In this document: in pieces, positions 1 through 6,703 of the stretch
Layout: each line of letters opens with the position of its first letter
Numbering within the stretch: the stretch's first letter is position 1
Origin: GCA-002841655 sp964446775
GTDB taxonomy: Bacteria > Patescibacteriota > Patescibacteriia > Patescibacteriales > UBA12465
Direction: 5' to 3'
NCBI GenBank assembly: GCA_964446775.1
Contig: CAYURA010000019.1
Location: 1-15,926, forward strand
Length of the DNA: 15,926 nucleotides
The notes under the pieces: model-generated
Database searches by the model: none
What the model was told of the DNA's origin: nothing
What the model saw: the letters and a program-made list of their open reading frames with translations, nothing else
Position numbers and translations under genes: made by a program

Positions 1-28
1 CGTCTATCGAGTTATAGATGCTTTTATT
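1..28 (+). terminator. Probable Rho-independent terminator of a gene left of the window
   Basis: A 7-bp stem (1-7 with 14-20, one G-U pair) encloses a 6-nt loop and is followed by CTTTTATTATTT. It sits at the window edge ahead of the tig promoter, so it probably ends an upstream gene that is not visible. The U-tract is interrupted, so the call is moderate. Confidence 0.4.
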
Positions 29-68
29 ATTTAAGCTCTAATTATATTTTTTAGTTACTTATAATGGC

Positions 69-96
69 TTGCCTTTTTTACAAAAAGTGTTAAAAT
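69..96 (+). promoter_or_regulatory. Probable promoter of tig-smpB-ssrA
   Basis: TTGCCT (69-74) lies 16 bp before TAAAAT (91-96), and TG at 88-89 makes an extended -10 element. Transcription would start near 103. The leader then contains a hairpin (118-125 with 133-140, 7-nt loop) ending 17 nt before the tig start codon. That hairpin has no real U-tract, so it is more likely a leader structure than a terminator. Confidence 0.5.
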
Positions 97-156
97 AAAA
101 ATAATTGTTTGAAAAATAAGCGAGCCCCAAAAGCTCGTTTCTAATTGTTAAAAACT

Positions 157-1467
157 ATGAATATTATTAAAAAAGACTTAGAAAAATCACAAGTAGAAAT
201 AAAAGTTGAACTTAGTCCAGAGGAGTTTCAACCATACATTGAAAAAGGGGTTAAAACTCTGTCAGAACAGGTAAAAATAGAAGGATTTAGACCTGGTAAG
301 GTTCCCTATAATGTTTTAAAGCAAAAAGTAGGTGAAATTAGTATTTTAGAGGAGGCAGCACATATTGTTGTTAGAAAAAATATTGACAAAATATTTATAG
401 ATGAATTAAAAGGGCGTCAGCCAGTTGGCCAGCCACAAATTGAAATTACTAAATTAGCGCCAAACAACCCTTTAGAATATAAAATGATTATTACTCTCCT
501 ACCCATTGTCACTTTAGGCGATTATAAAGATTTAAAAATTGAAGTAGAGGAGGTTGTGATAAGTGATGAGGATATAAATAAGACTTTAGATCAAATTAGA
601 GAAATGAGAGTGAAGGAAACGGAATTTAAAGAAGGAGCTAAGATAGGAGATAAAGTAATTATAAATCTTCACTTGAGTTTAGATAAAGTCCCAGTAGAAG
701 ATGGCCATGCTCACGACCTTTCGATTATTCTTGGTAAAGGATATTTAGTGCCTGGTTTTGATGAAAAAATTATTGGTATTAAAGCTGGCGATAAAAGAGA
801 GTTTAAATTAGATTATCCTAAAAACCATCATCAAAGTAATTTGGCTGGTAAATTGGTGGAAATTGCGGTTGATGCTAAACAAGTTTTTCACAGGGAGTTA
901 CCTGAATTAAATGATGATTTAGCTAAAGAGATGCAATTTAAAGATTTGCTTGAGCTTAAAGAAGCTATAAAGAGCAACATTATGGTTGATCGAGATCGAC
1001 AGGTAGGGGTGAAGGCAGAGCTAGAAATGTTAGAAAAGATAGTTGGTAAATCAAAGTTTGGCGATATTGCTGATACATTAATTCAATCTGAATCTGAGAA
1101 CATGATGGCTGAATTAGAAAGGAATATTATTAGTCAGGGTGGAAAATTTGAAGATTATTTAAAGCATCTTAAAAAAACAAAAGAAGAATTATTCCTAGAA
1201 TTATCGCCTAATGCTGTTAAGAGGATTAAGACCTCCTTAGTAATTAGAGAGGTCGGGGTTAAAGAAAAAATCAATGTTGAAACTAAGGAGATTGATGAGA
1301 AGTTAATAATAATTAAAGAATCACAGGAGAGAAATGAAGAAGAAATTAAAAATTTAGAATCACCAGAGTACCGACGATATGTAGAAAATATGATTTTTAA
1401 TGATAAAGTACTTGGCCAGTTAAAAAAATGGAATTATGTCGATACTCGCTCAAAACCGAAGAGCTAA
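157..1467 (+). CDS. tig: Trigger factor, ribosome-associated chaperone and peptidyl-prolyl isomerase
   Basis: Trigger factor docks at the ribosomal exit tunnel through L23 and shields emerging nascent chains. The 436-residue product has the usual three-part layout and length. The N-terminal ribosome-binding domain carries the signature GFRPGKVP at about residues 43-50. An FKBP-type isomerase domain spans about 156-242, with GKGYLVPGFDEKIIGIKAGDK at its core. A helical C-terminal chaperone domain follows from about 245. I start at the ATG at 157 rather than the in-frame TTG at 145, because Met-Asn-Ile-Ile-Lys fits the family N terminus. No Shine-Dalgarno sequence precedes it. The last 32 nt overlap smpB in another frame, so the two are probably co-transcribed and translationally coupled. 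Confidence 0.95.
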   Translation: MNIIKKDLEKSQVEIKVELSPEEFQPYIEKGVKTLSEQVKIEGFRPGKVPYNVLKQKVGEISILEEAAHIVVRKNIDKIFIDELKGRQPVGQPQIEITKLAPNNPLEYKMIITLLPIVTLGDYKDLKIEVEEVVISDEDINKTLDQIREMRVKETEFKEGAKIGDKVIINLHLSLDKVPVEDGHAHDLSIILGKGYLVPGFDEKIIGIKAGDKREFKLDYPKNHHQSNLAGKLVEIAVDAKQVFHRELPELNDDLAKEMQFKDLLELKEAIKSNIMVDRDRQVGVKAELEMLEKIVGKSKFGDIADTLIQSESENMMAELERNIISQGGKFEDYLKHLKKTKEELFLELSPNAVKRIKTSLVIREVGVKEKINVETKEIDEKLIIIKESQERNEEEIKNLESPEYRRYVENMIFNDKVLGQLKKWNYVDTRSKPKS

Positions 1468-1900
1468 TTTTGATTTTGACCTTTTAGAAAAATATGAGGC
1501 TGGTTTAGTGTTGTTAGGGCAAGAGGTTAAGTCAGTAAAATCTGGGCAGGTTAGTCTAAAGGGTGCTTATGTTAGTTTAAAAATAGAGAACAATAAAGTA
1601 AATGCCTATCTTTTAGGAGCTCATATTGCTCGTTATCAATTTTCTGGAGGCTTAACTGATTATGATCCAATCAGAGAACGTAAATTACTACTTAGTAAGC
1701 GAGAGTTAAATCGCTTAAATGGTAAAATTATGGAAAAAGGCTTGACACTGATTCCGTTAAAAATGTATACTAAACGCAGTTTTGTAAAGCTAGAGTTTGC
1801 TCTTGTCAGAGGAAAAAAGAAATTCGATAAACGAGAGTCAATTAAGAAAAGAGAGCTTGATCGTCAACTTAGAACTTTAACAAAAAATAGAGAAAGATAA
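1436..1900 (+). CDS. smpB: SsrA-binding protein SmpB
   Basis: SmpB binds the tRNA-like domain of tmRNA and takes it into the A site of stalled ribosomes, where its C-terminal tail occupies the empty mRNA channel. The 154-residue product has the family start (LAQNRRANFDFDLLEKYEAG) and the conserved GQEVKS segment at about 28-33. The GKKKFDKRESIKKRELDRQ block near 126-144 precedes a basic C-terminal tail. Length is normal for the family. The ATG lies inside the 3' end of tig. The ssrA gene begins 5 nt after the stop codon, so protein and RNA of the trans-translation system are encoded side by side and probably on one transcript. Confidence 0.96.
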   Translation: MSILAQNRRANFDFDLLEKYEAGLVLLGQEVKSVKSGQVSLKGAYVSLKIENNKVNAYLLGAHIARYQFSGGLTDYDPIRERKLLLSKRELNRLNGKIMEKGLTLIPLKMYTKRSFVKLEFALVRGKKKFDKRESIKKRELDRQLRTLTKNRER

Positions 1901-1905
1901 TTATT

Positions 1906-2289
1906 GGGGATGCCGGGCATCGATAATAACGATTCTTTTTAGTTATTCAAAACGGTTTTAAATCAAACCGCAAAAATGATTTAAAAATTCAAATGGCAAA
2001 AATCTTGCTAGAGCATTTACTTGGAAAGTTCCAAGTTATGCTCCCGTTATGGCTTAATCAAAAATAGCCATAACCATCAGCCCGATGTTGCTTTAGCGTT
2101 GGATCCTGGTGTCATAATTAAAGCTTTGATTTTAGTCGCCCTCTCAGGCTAGAACCAAGAAATAGAGAGGTGGTTTACATCGCTTTTGTTCAATTTTTGA
2201 TGATGTAAATGACAATTTAAAATTGAACTAATTTTGTAAAAGTAACTAGAAAAACTTATTAGACATGGGTTCAACTCCCATCATCTCCA
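1906..2289 (+). ncRNA. ssrA: Transfer-messenger RNA (one-piece tmRNA)
   Basis: The 5' GGGGATG (1906-1912) pairs over 7 bp with CATCTCC (2282-2288). The third pair is G-U, the alanine identity element. The T-arm ATGGG-TTCAACT-CCCAT is just upstream. CCA is not encoded. PK1 is clear: stem 1 is CGGTT/AACCG (about 1953-1957 with 1966-1970), and its loop TTAAATCA (1958-1965) is perfectly complementary to TGATTTAA (1977-1984). The likely resume codon is GGC at 1995, 10 nt after PK1, close to the spacing in E. coli. The frame reads GKNLARAFTW then KVPSYAPVMA (20 residues) and stops at TAA 2055-2057. That stop lies in the loop of a 9-bp hairpin (2046-2054 with 2066-2074), the usual place for the tag end. 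Further pseudoknots up to about 2225 are likely but I did not resolve them. Confidence 0.95.
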
Positions 2290-2298
2290 CATAGTATA

Positions 2299-2382
2299 GC
2301 CGCGGTGGCGGAACTGGTAGACGCGCTGGACTTAAAATCCAGTTGTAGTGATACAGTGCGGGTTCGATTCCCGCCCGCGGCA
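2299..2382 (+). tRNA. tRNA-Leu, anticodon UAA
   Basis: The acceptor stem GCCGCGG (2299-2305) pairs with CCGCGGC (2375-2381), with discriminator A2382. The anticodon stem CTGGA/TCCAG (2326-2330 with 2338-2342) holds a 7-nt loop with anticodon TAA at 2333-2335. A variable arm and the T-loop GGTTCGATTCC are present, as expected for a class II tRNA of 84 nt. CCA is not encoded and must be added by the nucleotidyltransferase. The gene starts 9 nt after tmRNA and is probably processed from the same transcript. Confidence 0.96.
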
Positions 2383-2438
2383 CTTTTTAAGTGCTCTTGA
2401 TTAGTCTTAAAAAATTTGTTATATAGATGATATCTATT

Positions 2439-2510
2439 GCGGGTATCGTATAGTGGTTATTATGCGACCTTGCCAAGGTCGAGAGACGAGTTCGATTCTC
2501 GTTACCCGCT
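2439..2510 (+). tRNA. tRNA-Gly, anticodon GCC
   Basis: The acceptor stem GCGGGTA (2439-2445) pairs with TACCCGC (2503-2509), with discriminator T2510. The anticodon stem CGACC/GGTCG (2465-2469 with 2477-2481) frames the loop TTGCCAA with anticodon GCC at 2472-2474. The T-loop is GTTCGATTC. The gene is 72 nt with no encoded CCA. Confidence 0.96.
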
Positions 2511-2550
2511 CAATTTATGGGTCTATAGACTATTAAGCCTTAGAAATTAT

Positions 2551-2579
2551 AAAAAATTCTCTATTTTGGAGGATTTTTT
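2551..2579 (+). terminator. Rho-independent terminator after the ssrA/tRNA cluster
   Basis: An 11-bp stem (2551-2561 with 2569-2579, one T-G wobble) surrounds a 7-nt loop. The 3' arm ends in six T residues. It separates the stable-RNA cluster from the next promoter. Confidence 0.7.
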
Positions 2580-2599
2580 GTATTAAGAGCCACATTTAT

Positions 2600-2628
2600 T
2601 TGACTTTTATTAATTTTTCACGTATAAT
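2600..2628 (+). promoter_or_regulatory. Near-consensus promoter for the 168-residue hypothetical protein
   Basis: TTGACT (2600-2605), a 17-bp spacer and TATAAT (2623-2628) give one of the best sigma-70-type promoters in the window. Transcription would start near 2635, leaving only about 25 nt of leader before the ATG at 2660. Confidence 0.75.
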
Positions 2629-2659
2629 TTTAACCATAATAATTTAATAATAAAACTAT

Positions 2660-3166
2660 ATGGGAATTAACAATGAATTTAATCCAGGCTTTAGTGTTAT
2701 TGATACTGGACAAGGAAATGACGGAGGAGATGATGGCAAAAGATATAAATTAGAAGGCGAAGGATTAGAAGATATTCAGAGTGGAGATACTGAAGATACA
2801 ATAATTAATAATGTTGATAAGGCCCTTAAAGAAGGAATAATTGATTTAACTCTTGATAAATTTAACTATAAAGACAAATTAGTAAAATTATTTGATGGGG
2901 TTCAAGGTGAAAGAAGGGCAATAAAAGATGATTTCATGAGGAGAGCTTCCCTTTTTATATCAGAGTATATCAAAATACAGAATGATGGAAATTTAAGCGA
3001 GGATAAGCAATTATCAGTATCAGGAAAGTTATTTGAAAAGACTTTTGGTAAATTGATTTATAGCTTAGATCTTGGATTGGATTTTTCTAAAAAACCTCAT
3101 CGACCGGTCACAGACACCCCTTCTGGAGCTCCTAAAAAACCTCAGGGACGGTCTTACGCTAAATAA
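2660..3166 (+). CDS. Hypothetical protein, 168 residues, no recognised family
   Basis: I do not recognise this protein. It shows no signal peptide, transmembrane segment or cysteine. Residues 1-48 are Gly/Asp/Glu-rich and look disordered. Residues about 48-142 are predicted mostly helical and charged, containing KFNYKDKLVKLFDGVQGERRAIKDDFMRRASLFISEY split between two apparent helices. The tail (about 143-168) is basic and proline-rich (KKPHRPVTDTPSGAPKKPQ). A small soluble adaptor or regulatory protein would fit, but that is only inference. It has its own near-consensus promoter and a preceding terminator, so it is a separate transcription unit start. No terminator is seen before infC 76 nt downstream, so it may be co-transcribed with the infC group. 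Codon use resembles its neighbours. Confidence 0.8.
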   Translation: MGINNEFNPGFSVIDTGQGNDGGDDGKRYKLEGEGLEDIQSGDTEDTIINNVDKALKEGIIDLTLDKFNYKDKLVKLFDGVQGERRAIKDDFMRRASLFISEYIKIQNDGNLSEDKQLSVSGKLFEKTFGKLIYSLDLGLDFSKKPHRPVTDTPSGAPKKPQGRSYAK

Positions 3167-3242
3167 TCTAAATAATTAAAGATTCAGGTATGGGTTGATA
3201 GGAGTAGATCTAAAAAAAGTTAAGTAGTAAGTAAATAAAAAA

Positions 3243-3797
3243 ATGCGCATTAAATTTCACCGGATAGAAAAAAAAGAAAAGTTATTTTTTAAAGCTAACA
3301 CAAATATTCGTTCCGAAGAAGTGTTTTTGATTGATGAAAATGGTGATAATGTTGGAATCGTTAAAACAAGTAAGGCGATTGCTCAAGCGATGGAGTTAGA
3401 TTTAGATTTGGTCGAAGTGAATCCCAAATCTACACCGCCGGTAGCAAAAATTGTTGATTTGGGTCATATGAAATATGAACATGAGAAGAAGCTTCATCGT
3501 CAGAGAATGGCTCAAAAAAAGATCGATACTAAAATAGTCCGTTTATCATTTCGTATCAGTGAACATGATTTCAATTTTCGTTTAGCGCAAGCTGAAAAAT
3601 TTTTAGCTAAAGAAAATAAATTAAAGGTTGAATTAATGTTACGTGGGCGCGAACGACAATATCCTCATAAGGCAAGAGAAATCGTAGAGAGGTTTGTCGA
3701 TAAGTTGCGTCAAAATGAGAGTTTTACTATTGAGGTTGAGCAGCCCTTGACAATTCAAGGCGGAAGATTTACTATAGTGTTGATAAATAAGAAATAA
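3243..3797 (+). CDS. infC: Translation initiation factor IF-3
   Basis: IF-3 binds the 30S subunit, prevents premature 50S joining and proofreads start codon and initiator tRNA. The 184-residue product has the N-terminal domain (about 18-85, with NIRSEEVFLIDENGDNVGIV), then a Lys-rich linker (MKYEHEKKLHRQRMAQKK). The C-terminal domain spans about 95-183, with LRGRERQYPHKA and the ending GGRFTIVL. The start is ATG, not the unusual AUU that underlies IF-3 autoregulation in E. coli. About 18 residues precede the usual family start. A run of A residues precedes the ATG, with no Shine-Dalgarno sequence. It leads the conserved infC-rpmI-rplT gene order. Confidence 0.96.
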   Translation: MRIKFHRIEKKEKLFFKANTNIRSEEVFLIDENGDNVGIVKTSKAIAQAMELDLDLVEVNPKSTPPVAKIVDLGHMKYEHEKKLHRQRMAQKKIDTKIVRLSFRISEHDFNFRLAQAEKFLAKENKLKVELMLRGRERQYPHKAREIVERFVDKLRQNESFTIEVEQPLTIQGGRFTIVLINKK

Positions 3798-3812
3798 GCT
3801 CTTGATTATCAT

Positions 3813-3835
3813 CAGGTGTATTAGCCTGTTTTTTT
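3813..3835 (+). terminator. Weak terminator or attenuator-like hairpin between infC and rpmI
   Basis: CAGG (3813-3816) pairs with CCTG (3825-3828) across an 8-nt loop, and seven T residues follow (3829-3835). An outer pairing TTGAT (3802-3806) with ATCAA (3836-3840) is also possible. The stem is short, so termination would be partial at best. It could lower the ratio of downstream L35/L20/SecG mRNA to IF-3 mRNA. Confidence 0.35.
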
Positions 3836-3844
3836 ATCAAATTT

Positions 3845-4042
3845 ATGTCGAAAATTAAGACACACAAAGCAACTGCTAAACGGTTCCAGCTAACAGCAGG
3901 CTCTAAAGTTAAAAAGAGAAAAGCCGGCCAAGATCATTTTAATGCTCGTGAAAGCGGTAAGGTTAAGCGTGCTAAGCGTTTAGATATAAATGCTGATGCT
4001 ACTTTAGTTAAAACTATTAAAACTCTAACTCCGTATCGTTAA
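3845..4042 (+). CDS. rpmI: 50S ribosomal protein L35
   Basis: L35 is a small, very basic protein of the large subunit. The 65-residue product has the family pattern: KIKTHKATAKRFQLTAGSKVKKRKAG at the N terminus, then HFNARESGKVKRAKR and a C-terminal YR. Length matches the usual 64-66 residues. It lies between infC and rplT, the standard arrangement in bacteria. Confidence 0.96.
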   Translation: MSKIKTHKATAKRFQLTAGSKVKKRKAGQDHFNARESGKVKRAKRLDINADATLVKTIKTLTPYR

Positions 4043-4073
4043 GAGACGGATTTAAGAATATAATCATCCTAAT

Positions 4074-4421
4074 ATGCCCAGAGTAAAAAGAGGCACTAGC
4101 CATATAAAAAAACGCCGTAAGTTGATGCGAGAGGTAAAAGGCTTTAAATGGGGTCGTAATAATTTAATAAGGTTGGCTAAAACGGCTAGCACTAAAGCAG
4201 GCGCTCATGCTTATCGTGATCGACGCAAAAAAAAGCGCGACATGCGAGCTTTATGGCAAATTAAGATTAATGCTTTTGTGCGTGATCATGGTTTTAGTTA
4301 TTCTAAATTTATTGATGCGCTTAAAAAGGCTGATGTTTCGTTGGATCGTAAAATTTTAGCTGATCTATCGGTTAATAATAAACCAATTTTAGCTGAGATT
4401 ATCACGAAGCTTAAGAAATAA
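4074..4421 (+). CDS. rplT: 50S ribosomal protein L20
   Basis: L20 is an early assembly protein of the large subunit that binds 23S rRNA domain II. In several bacteria it also represses its own operon through an mRNA mimic of that site. The 115-residue product shows MPRVKRGTSHIKKRRK, AYRDRRKKKRDMRALWQIKINA and FSYSKFIDALKKADVSLDRKILADL, all typical of the family. The gap to rpmI is 31 nt and to secG 3 nt, so co-transcription is likely. I see no convincing L20-binding leader before rpmI or infC, but this would need structure comparison. Confidence 0.96.
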   Translation: MPRVKRGTSHIKKRRKLMREVKGFKWGRNNLIRLAKTASTKAGAHAYRDRRKKKRDMRALWQIKINAFVRDHGFSYSKFIDALKKADVSLDRKILADLSVNNKPILAEIITKLKK

Positions 4422-4424
4422 ATT

Positions 4425-4637
4425 ATGTATTGGTTACAAATTGCTCAAATTATTATTTCCCTTCTTTTAATAATAGTTATTTTACTTCAGAATCGCGGCA
4501 CTGGTTTGGGTAGCTCTTTTGGTGGAACTGGTGGCGTTTATTTAACGAAGCGCGGTCTGGAAAAAAAGTTATTTATCGCGACGATTGTGTTAGCGGTTCT
4601 CTTTTTTGCCATATCTTTAGCAAGTATTCTTGCCTAA
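4425..4637 (+). CDS. secG: Preprotein translocase subunit SecG
   Basis: SecG is the small auxiliary subunit of the SecYEG channel. The 70-residue product has two hydrophobic helices, about 3-22 and 49-68. They are joined by the conserved Gly-rich cytosolic loop (LLQNRGTGLGSSFGGTGGVYLTKRG, read in two parts around residue 30), followed by EKKLF. This is the standard SecG topology and size. The ATG follows the rplT stop by 3 nt, suggesting coupled translation. Confidence 0.93.
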   Translation: MYWLQIAQIIISLLLIIVILLQNRGTGLGSSFGGTGGVYLTKRGLEKKLFIATIVLAVLFFAISLASILA

Positions 4638-4666
4638 AAGGTTTCCTCCCGTTTCTTGTCTACATT

Positions 4667-6586
4667 GTGGACTTAACATCTTTTCAAAAAAATAATTCAT
4701 TTAAAAAAAACAAAAATAAATTTGTTAATTTTTTTGATAGATTAAAAAAATTTTTTTCATTATCAAGTAAATATGAGGATAATGATAAAAATTTAGTATA
4801 TTCTTTGGCTGCGAGCAAGATACCTCGACGCGAGCAATTAAAACATTTATTTAAATTGTTAAATCCGAGAGAAAGAGGACTTTTAAAAATTTCAGTTCTG
4901 GTTTTTGTTGTTTGTGGTTTTTATTTATTATTTAACTTCTATCAAAATAATTTAATTACAATTGCTAAAGCTGGGGGCACCTATCGTGAAGGCGTCGCTG
5001 CTTATCCTCAAAACATCAATCCTCTTTATGCTAGTAATCGTGATCTTGACGCTGATTTAAGTCGTTTAATTTATTCTAGTTTATTTTATTATGATAGTGA
5101 AGGTGTGTTGAAGCCAGATTTAGTTGAAGATTGGCACGCCAGTGAGGATGGTAAAGAGTATCAGATGACATTAAGAGAAAATGTTAAGTGGCATAATGGG
5201 AACATATTAAATGTAGATGATTTGATTTTTACATTTAATTTAATGAAGAACCCTGAATTTAGGTCACCTCTTAGGGCTTCTTTAAATGGCATTATTATTG
5301 AAAGAATAGATGATAATAGTATTAAATTTATTTTAGTAGAACCCTATGCCGATTTTCTTCATTTATTGAATTTCGGAATTATGCCGCGTTTTGCCTGGGA
5401 AAATATTAGTCCCGAAATGGCCAGTATGTCTATACTTAATATTGAACCGATTGGCTCTGGTCCTTATCAATATTCATCAATGATTAAAAGCAAAGGAGGA
5501 GAGCTTAAAGAATATCACTTAAGTCGGAACCCAGAATATTATGCTAGCAAACCATATATTGAAGAAATTATTTTTAAATTCTATCCGAGTTACAACGAAT
5601 TAGTTAGCGCACTTAATGCTAATGAGGTTGATGGTGTGAGTTTTCTTCCTAGTGATTTTAGAGCTGAAATTTTAAGCAAACAATCTATAAATTTTCATAA
5701 GTTGCGATTACCAGTGATTAATTTAGTTTTTTTAAATCAAGAGAAAAATAATTTACTAAAAGATCAAAAGCTTAGGCAGGCCCTAGATTGGTCAATAAAT
5801 AAAGAAACTCTAATTAAAGATACTTTAAATGGTGACGCTTTTATGGTTAATGGGCCTATCTTAGCACCTGAGTTTAGCTTAGATGGTCAAGAAGAAAATT
5901 TCGATATAGAGAAAGCTAGTAATAATCTAGTTGAAGCTGGATTTAAGAAGATCTCTACCACTGAAAGCGATTTTAACAATGAAGATGATTTGGATGAAGA
6001 TTTAAAAATTATTAAAAAATTTGCTGAAATTAATAATTTGAGTTTAACTGGAGACTGGAACTTAAAAGATAAACAAGTTTTATCGATAAAATTAAGTTTT
6101 TCTGAAACTATTGACGAGCAGGTAGCTTTTAAAATACAAGAAGACTGGCAAAGTTTAGGCGTAAAGGTTATTTTAGAAAAATTAAGCCCTGATGTATTAA
6201 AGGAAAAAATAAAAAATCTTGATTTTGAAGCTTTATTATTCGGTCAATTTGTTGGTTTAGATCCCGATATTACAGTTTTTTGGCACTCAACTCAAGTTGG
6301 AAAACAAGGCTTAAATTTAGCCCAGTATAAAAATTCAGATTTAGATATTTTATTAACTGAAGCTCGAAAGATAATAAATAAAGAAGAGCGGATAGCTAAG
6401 TATAGGGAGATTCAAGAAATAATTAAAGCTGATAATCCAGTTATTTTTCTCTATTCACCTAGTTATACTTACATTCAATCAAAAAAAGTGAGAGGCTTCT
6501 CTGGGTCTTTCATTAATACCGCTAGTGATCGTTTAGCAGGCATATCGAATTGGTATGTTCGTGTAAAAAAACGTTTTGCTTGGTAA
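4667..6586 (+). CDS. Membrane-anchored family 5 solute-binding protein (oligopeptide-type)
   Basis: The bulk of this 639-residue protein (from about 103) matches the family 5 extracellular solute-binding fold used by DppA/OppA-type peptide importers. Examples are AAYPQNINPLYASNRDLDADLSRLIY at the start of the domain, a WHASEDGKEYQMTLRENVKWHNG region, and the later LRQALDWSINKETL segment. It has neither a cleavable signal peptide nor a lipobox cysteine. Instead about 70 basic, probably cytosolic residues (with IPRREQLKHLFKLLNPRER) precede one hydrophobic helix at about 72-91, giving an N-in, C-out anchored protein. The start is a GTG; no ATG lies near it in frame. No permease or ATPase gene is in the window. 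The ligand is unknown, and peptide binding is inferred from family only. Confidence 0.88.
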   Translation: MDLTSFQKNNSFKKNKNKFVNFFDRLKKFFSLSSKYEDNDKNLVYSLAASKIPRREQLKHLFKLLNPRERGLLKISVLVFVVCGFYLLFNFYQNNLITIAKAGGTYREGVAAYPQNINPLYASNRDLDADLSRLIYSSLFYYDSEGVLKPDLVEDWHASEDGKEYQMTLRENVKWHNGNILNVDDLIFTFNLMKNPEFRSPLRASLNGIIIERIDDNSIKFILVEPYADFLHLLNFGIMPRFAWENISPEMASMSILNIEPIGSGPYQYSSMIKSKGGELKEYHLSRNPEYYASKPYIEEIIFKFYPSYNELVSALNANEVDGVSFLPSDFRAEILSKQSINFHKLRLPVINLVFLNQEKNNLLKDQKLRQALDWSINKETLIKDTLNGDAFMVNGPILAPEFSLDGQEENFDIEKASNNLVEAGFKKISTTESDFNNEDDLDEDLKIIKKFAEINNLSLTGDWNLKDKQVLSIKLSFSETIDEQVAFKIQEDWQSLGVKVILEKLSPDVLKEKIKNLDFEALLFGQFVGLDPDITVFWHSTQVGKQGLNLAQYKNSDLDILLTEARKIINKEERIAKYREIQEIIKADNPVIFLYSPSYTYIQSKKVRGFSGSFINTASDRLAGISNWYVRVKKRFAW

Positions 6587-6598
6587 TTAAATAAATAA

Positions 6599-6625
6599 GC
6601 TTAAAGTATTTTCTTTAAGCCTTCT
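6599..6625 (+). terminator. Probable terminator after the solute-binding protein gene
   Basis: GCTTAAAG (6599-6606) and CTTTAAGC (6613-6620) form a perfect 8-bp stem with a 6-nt loop, followed by CTTCTC. The tract is pyrimidine-rich but not a clean U-run, so termination strength is uncertain. A TATAAT at 6629-6634 just after it could be the -10 of an rnj promoter, but no good -35 is visible. Confidence 0.5.
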
Positions 6626-6703
6626 CAATATAATTTAATGATTAAAATAAATTAAAAAACTTATTAATAAAGTGTTTTTATTATTTTTTAATCCACAATC
6701 TAC

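Noticed and set aside
145..156. TTG at 145 as the trigger factor start
   Set aside because: It adds only MLKT before the ATG at 157, which gives the usual N terminus, and it lies just after a leader hairpin.
1984..2066. tmRNA tag read in the frame that contains GCA at 1996 (ending TAG at 2064)
   Set aside because: The spacing from PK1 and the position of the stop within the following hairpin loop favour the GGC 1995 frame ending at 2057.
2380..2398. Hairpin GCACTT/AAGTGC at the 3' end of tRNA-Leu as a terminator
   Set aside because: It overlaps the last bases of the tRNA, has a 3-nt loop and no U-tract, and tRNA-Gly follows 56 nt later.
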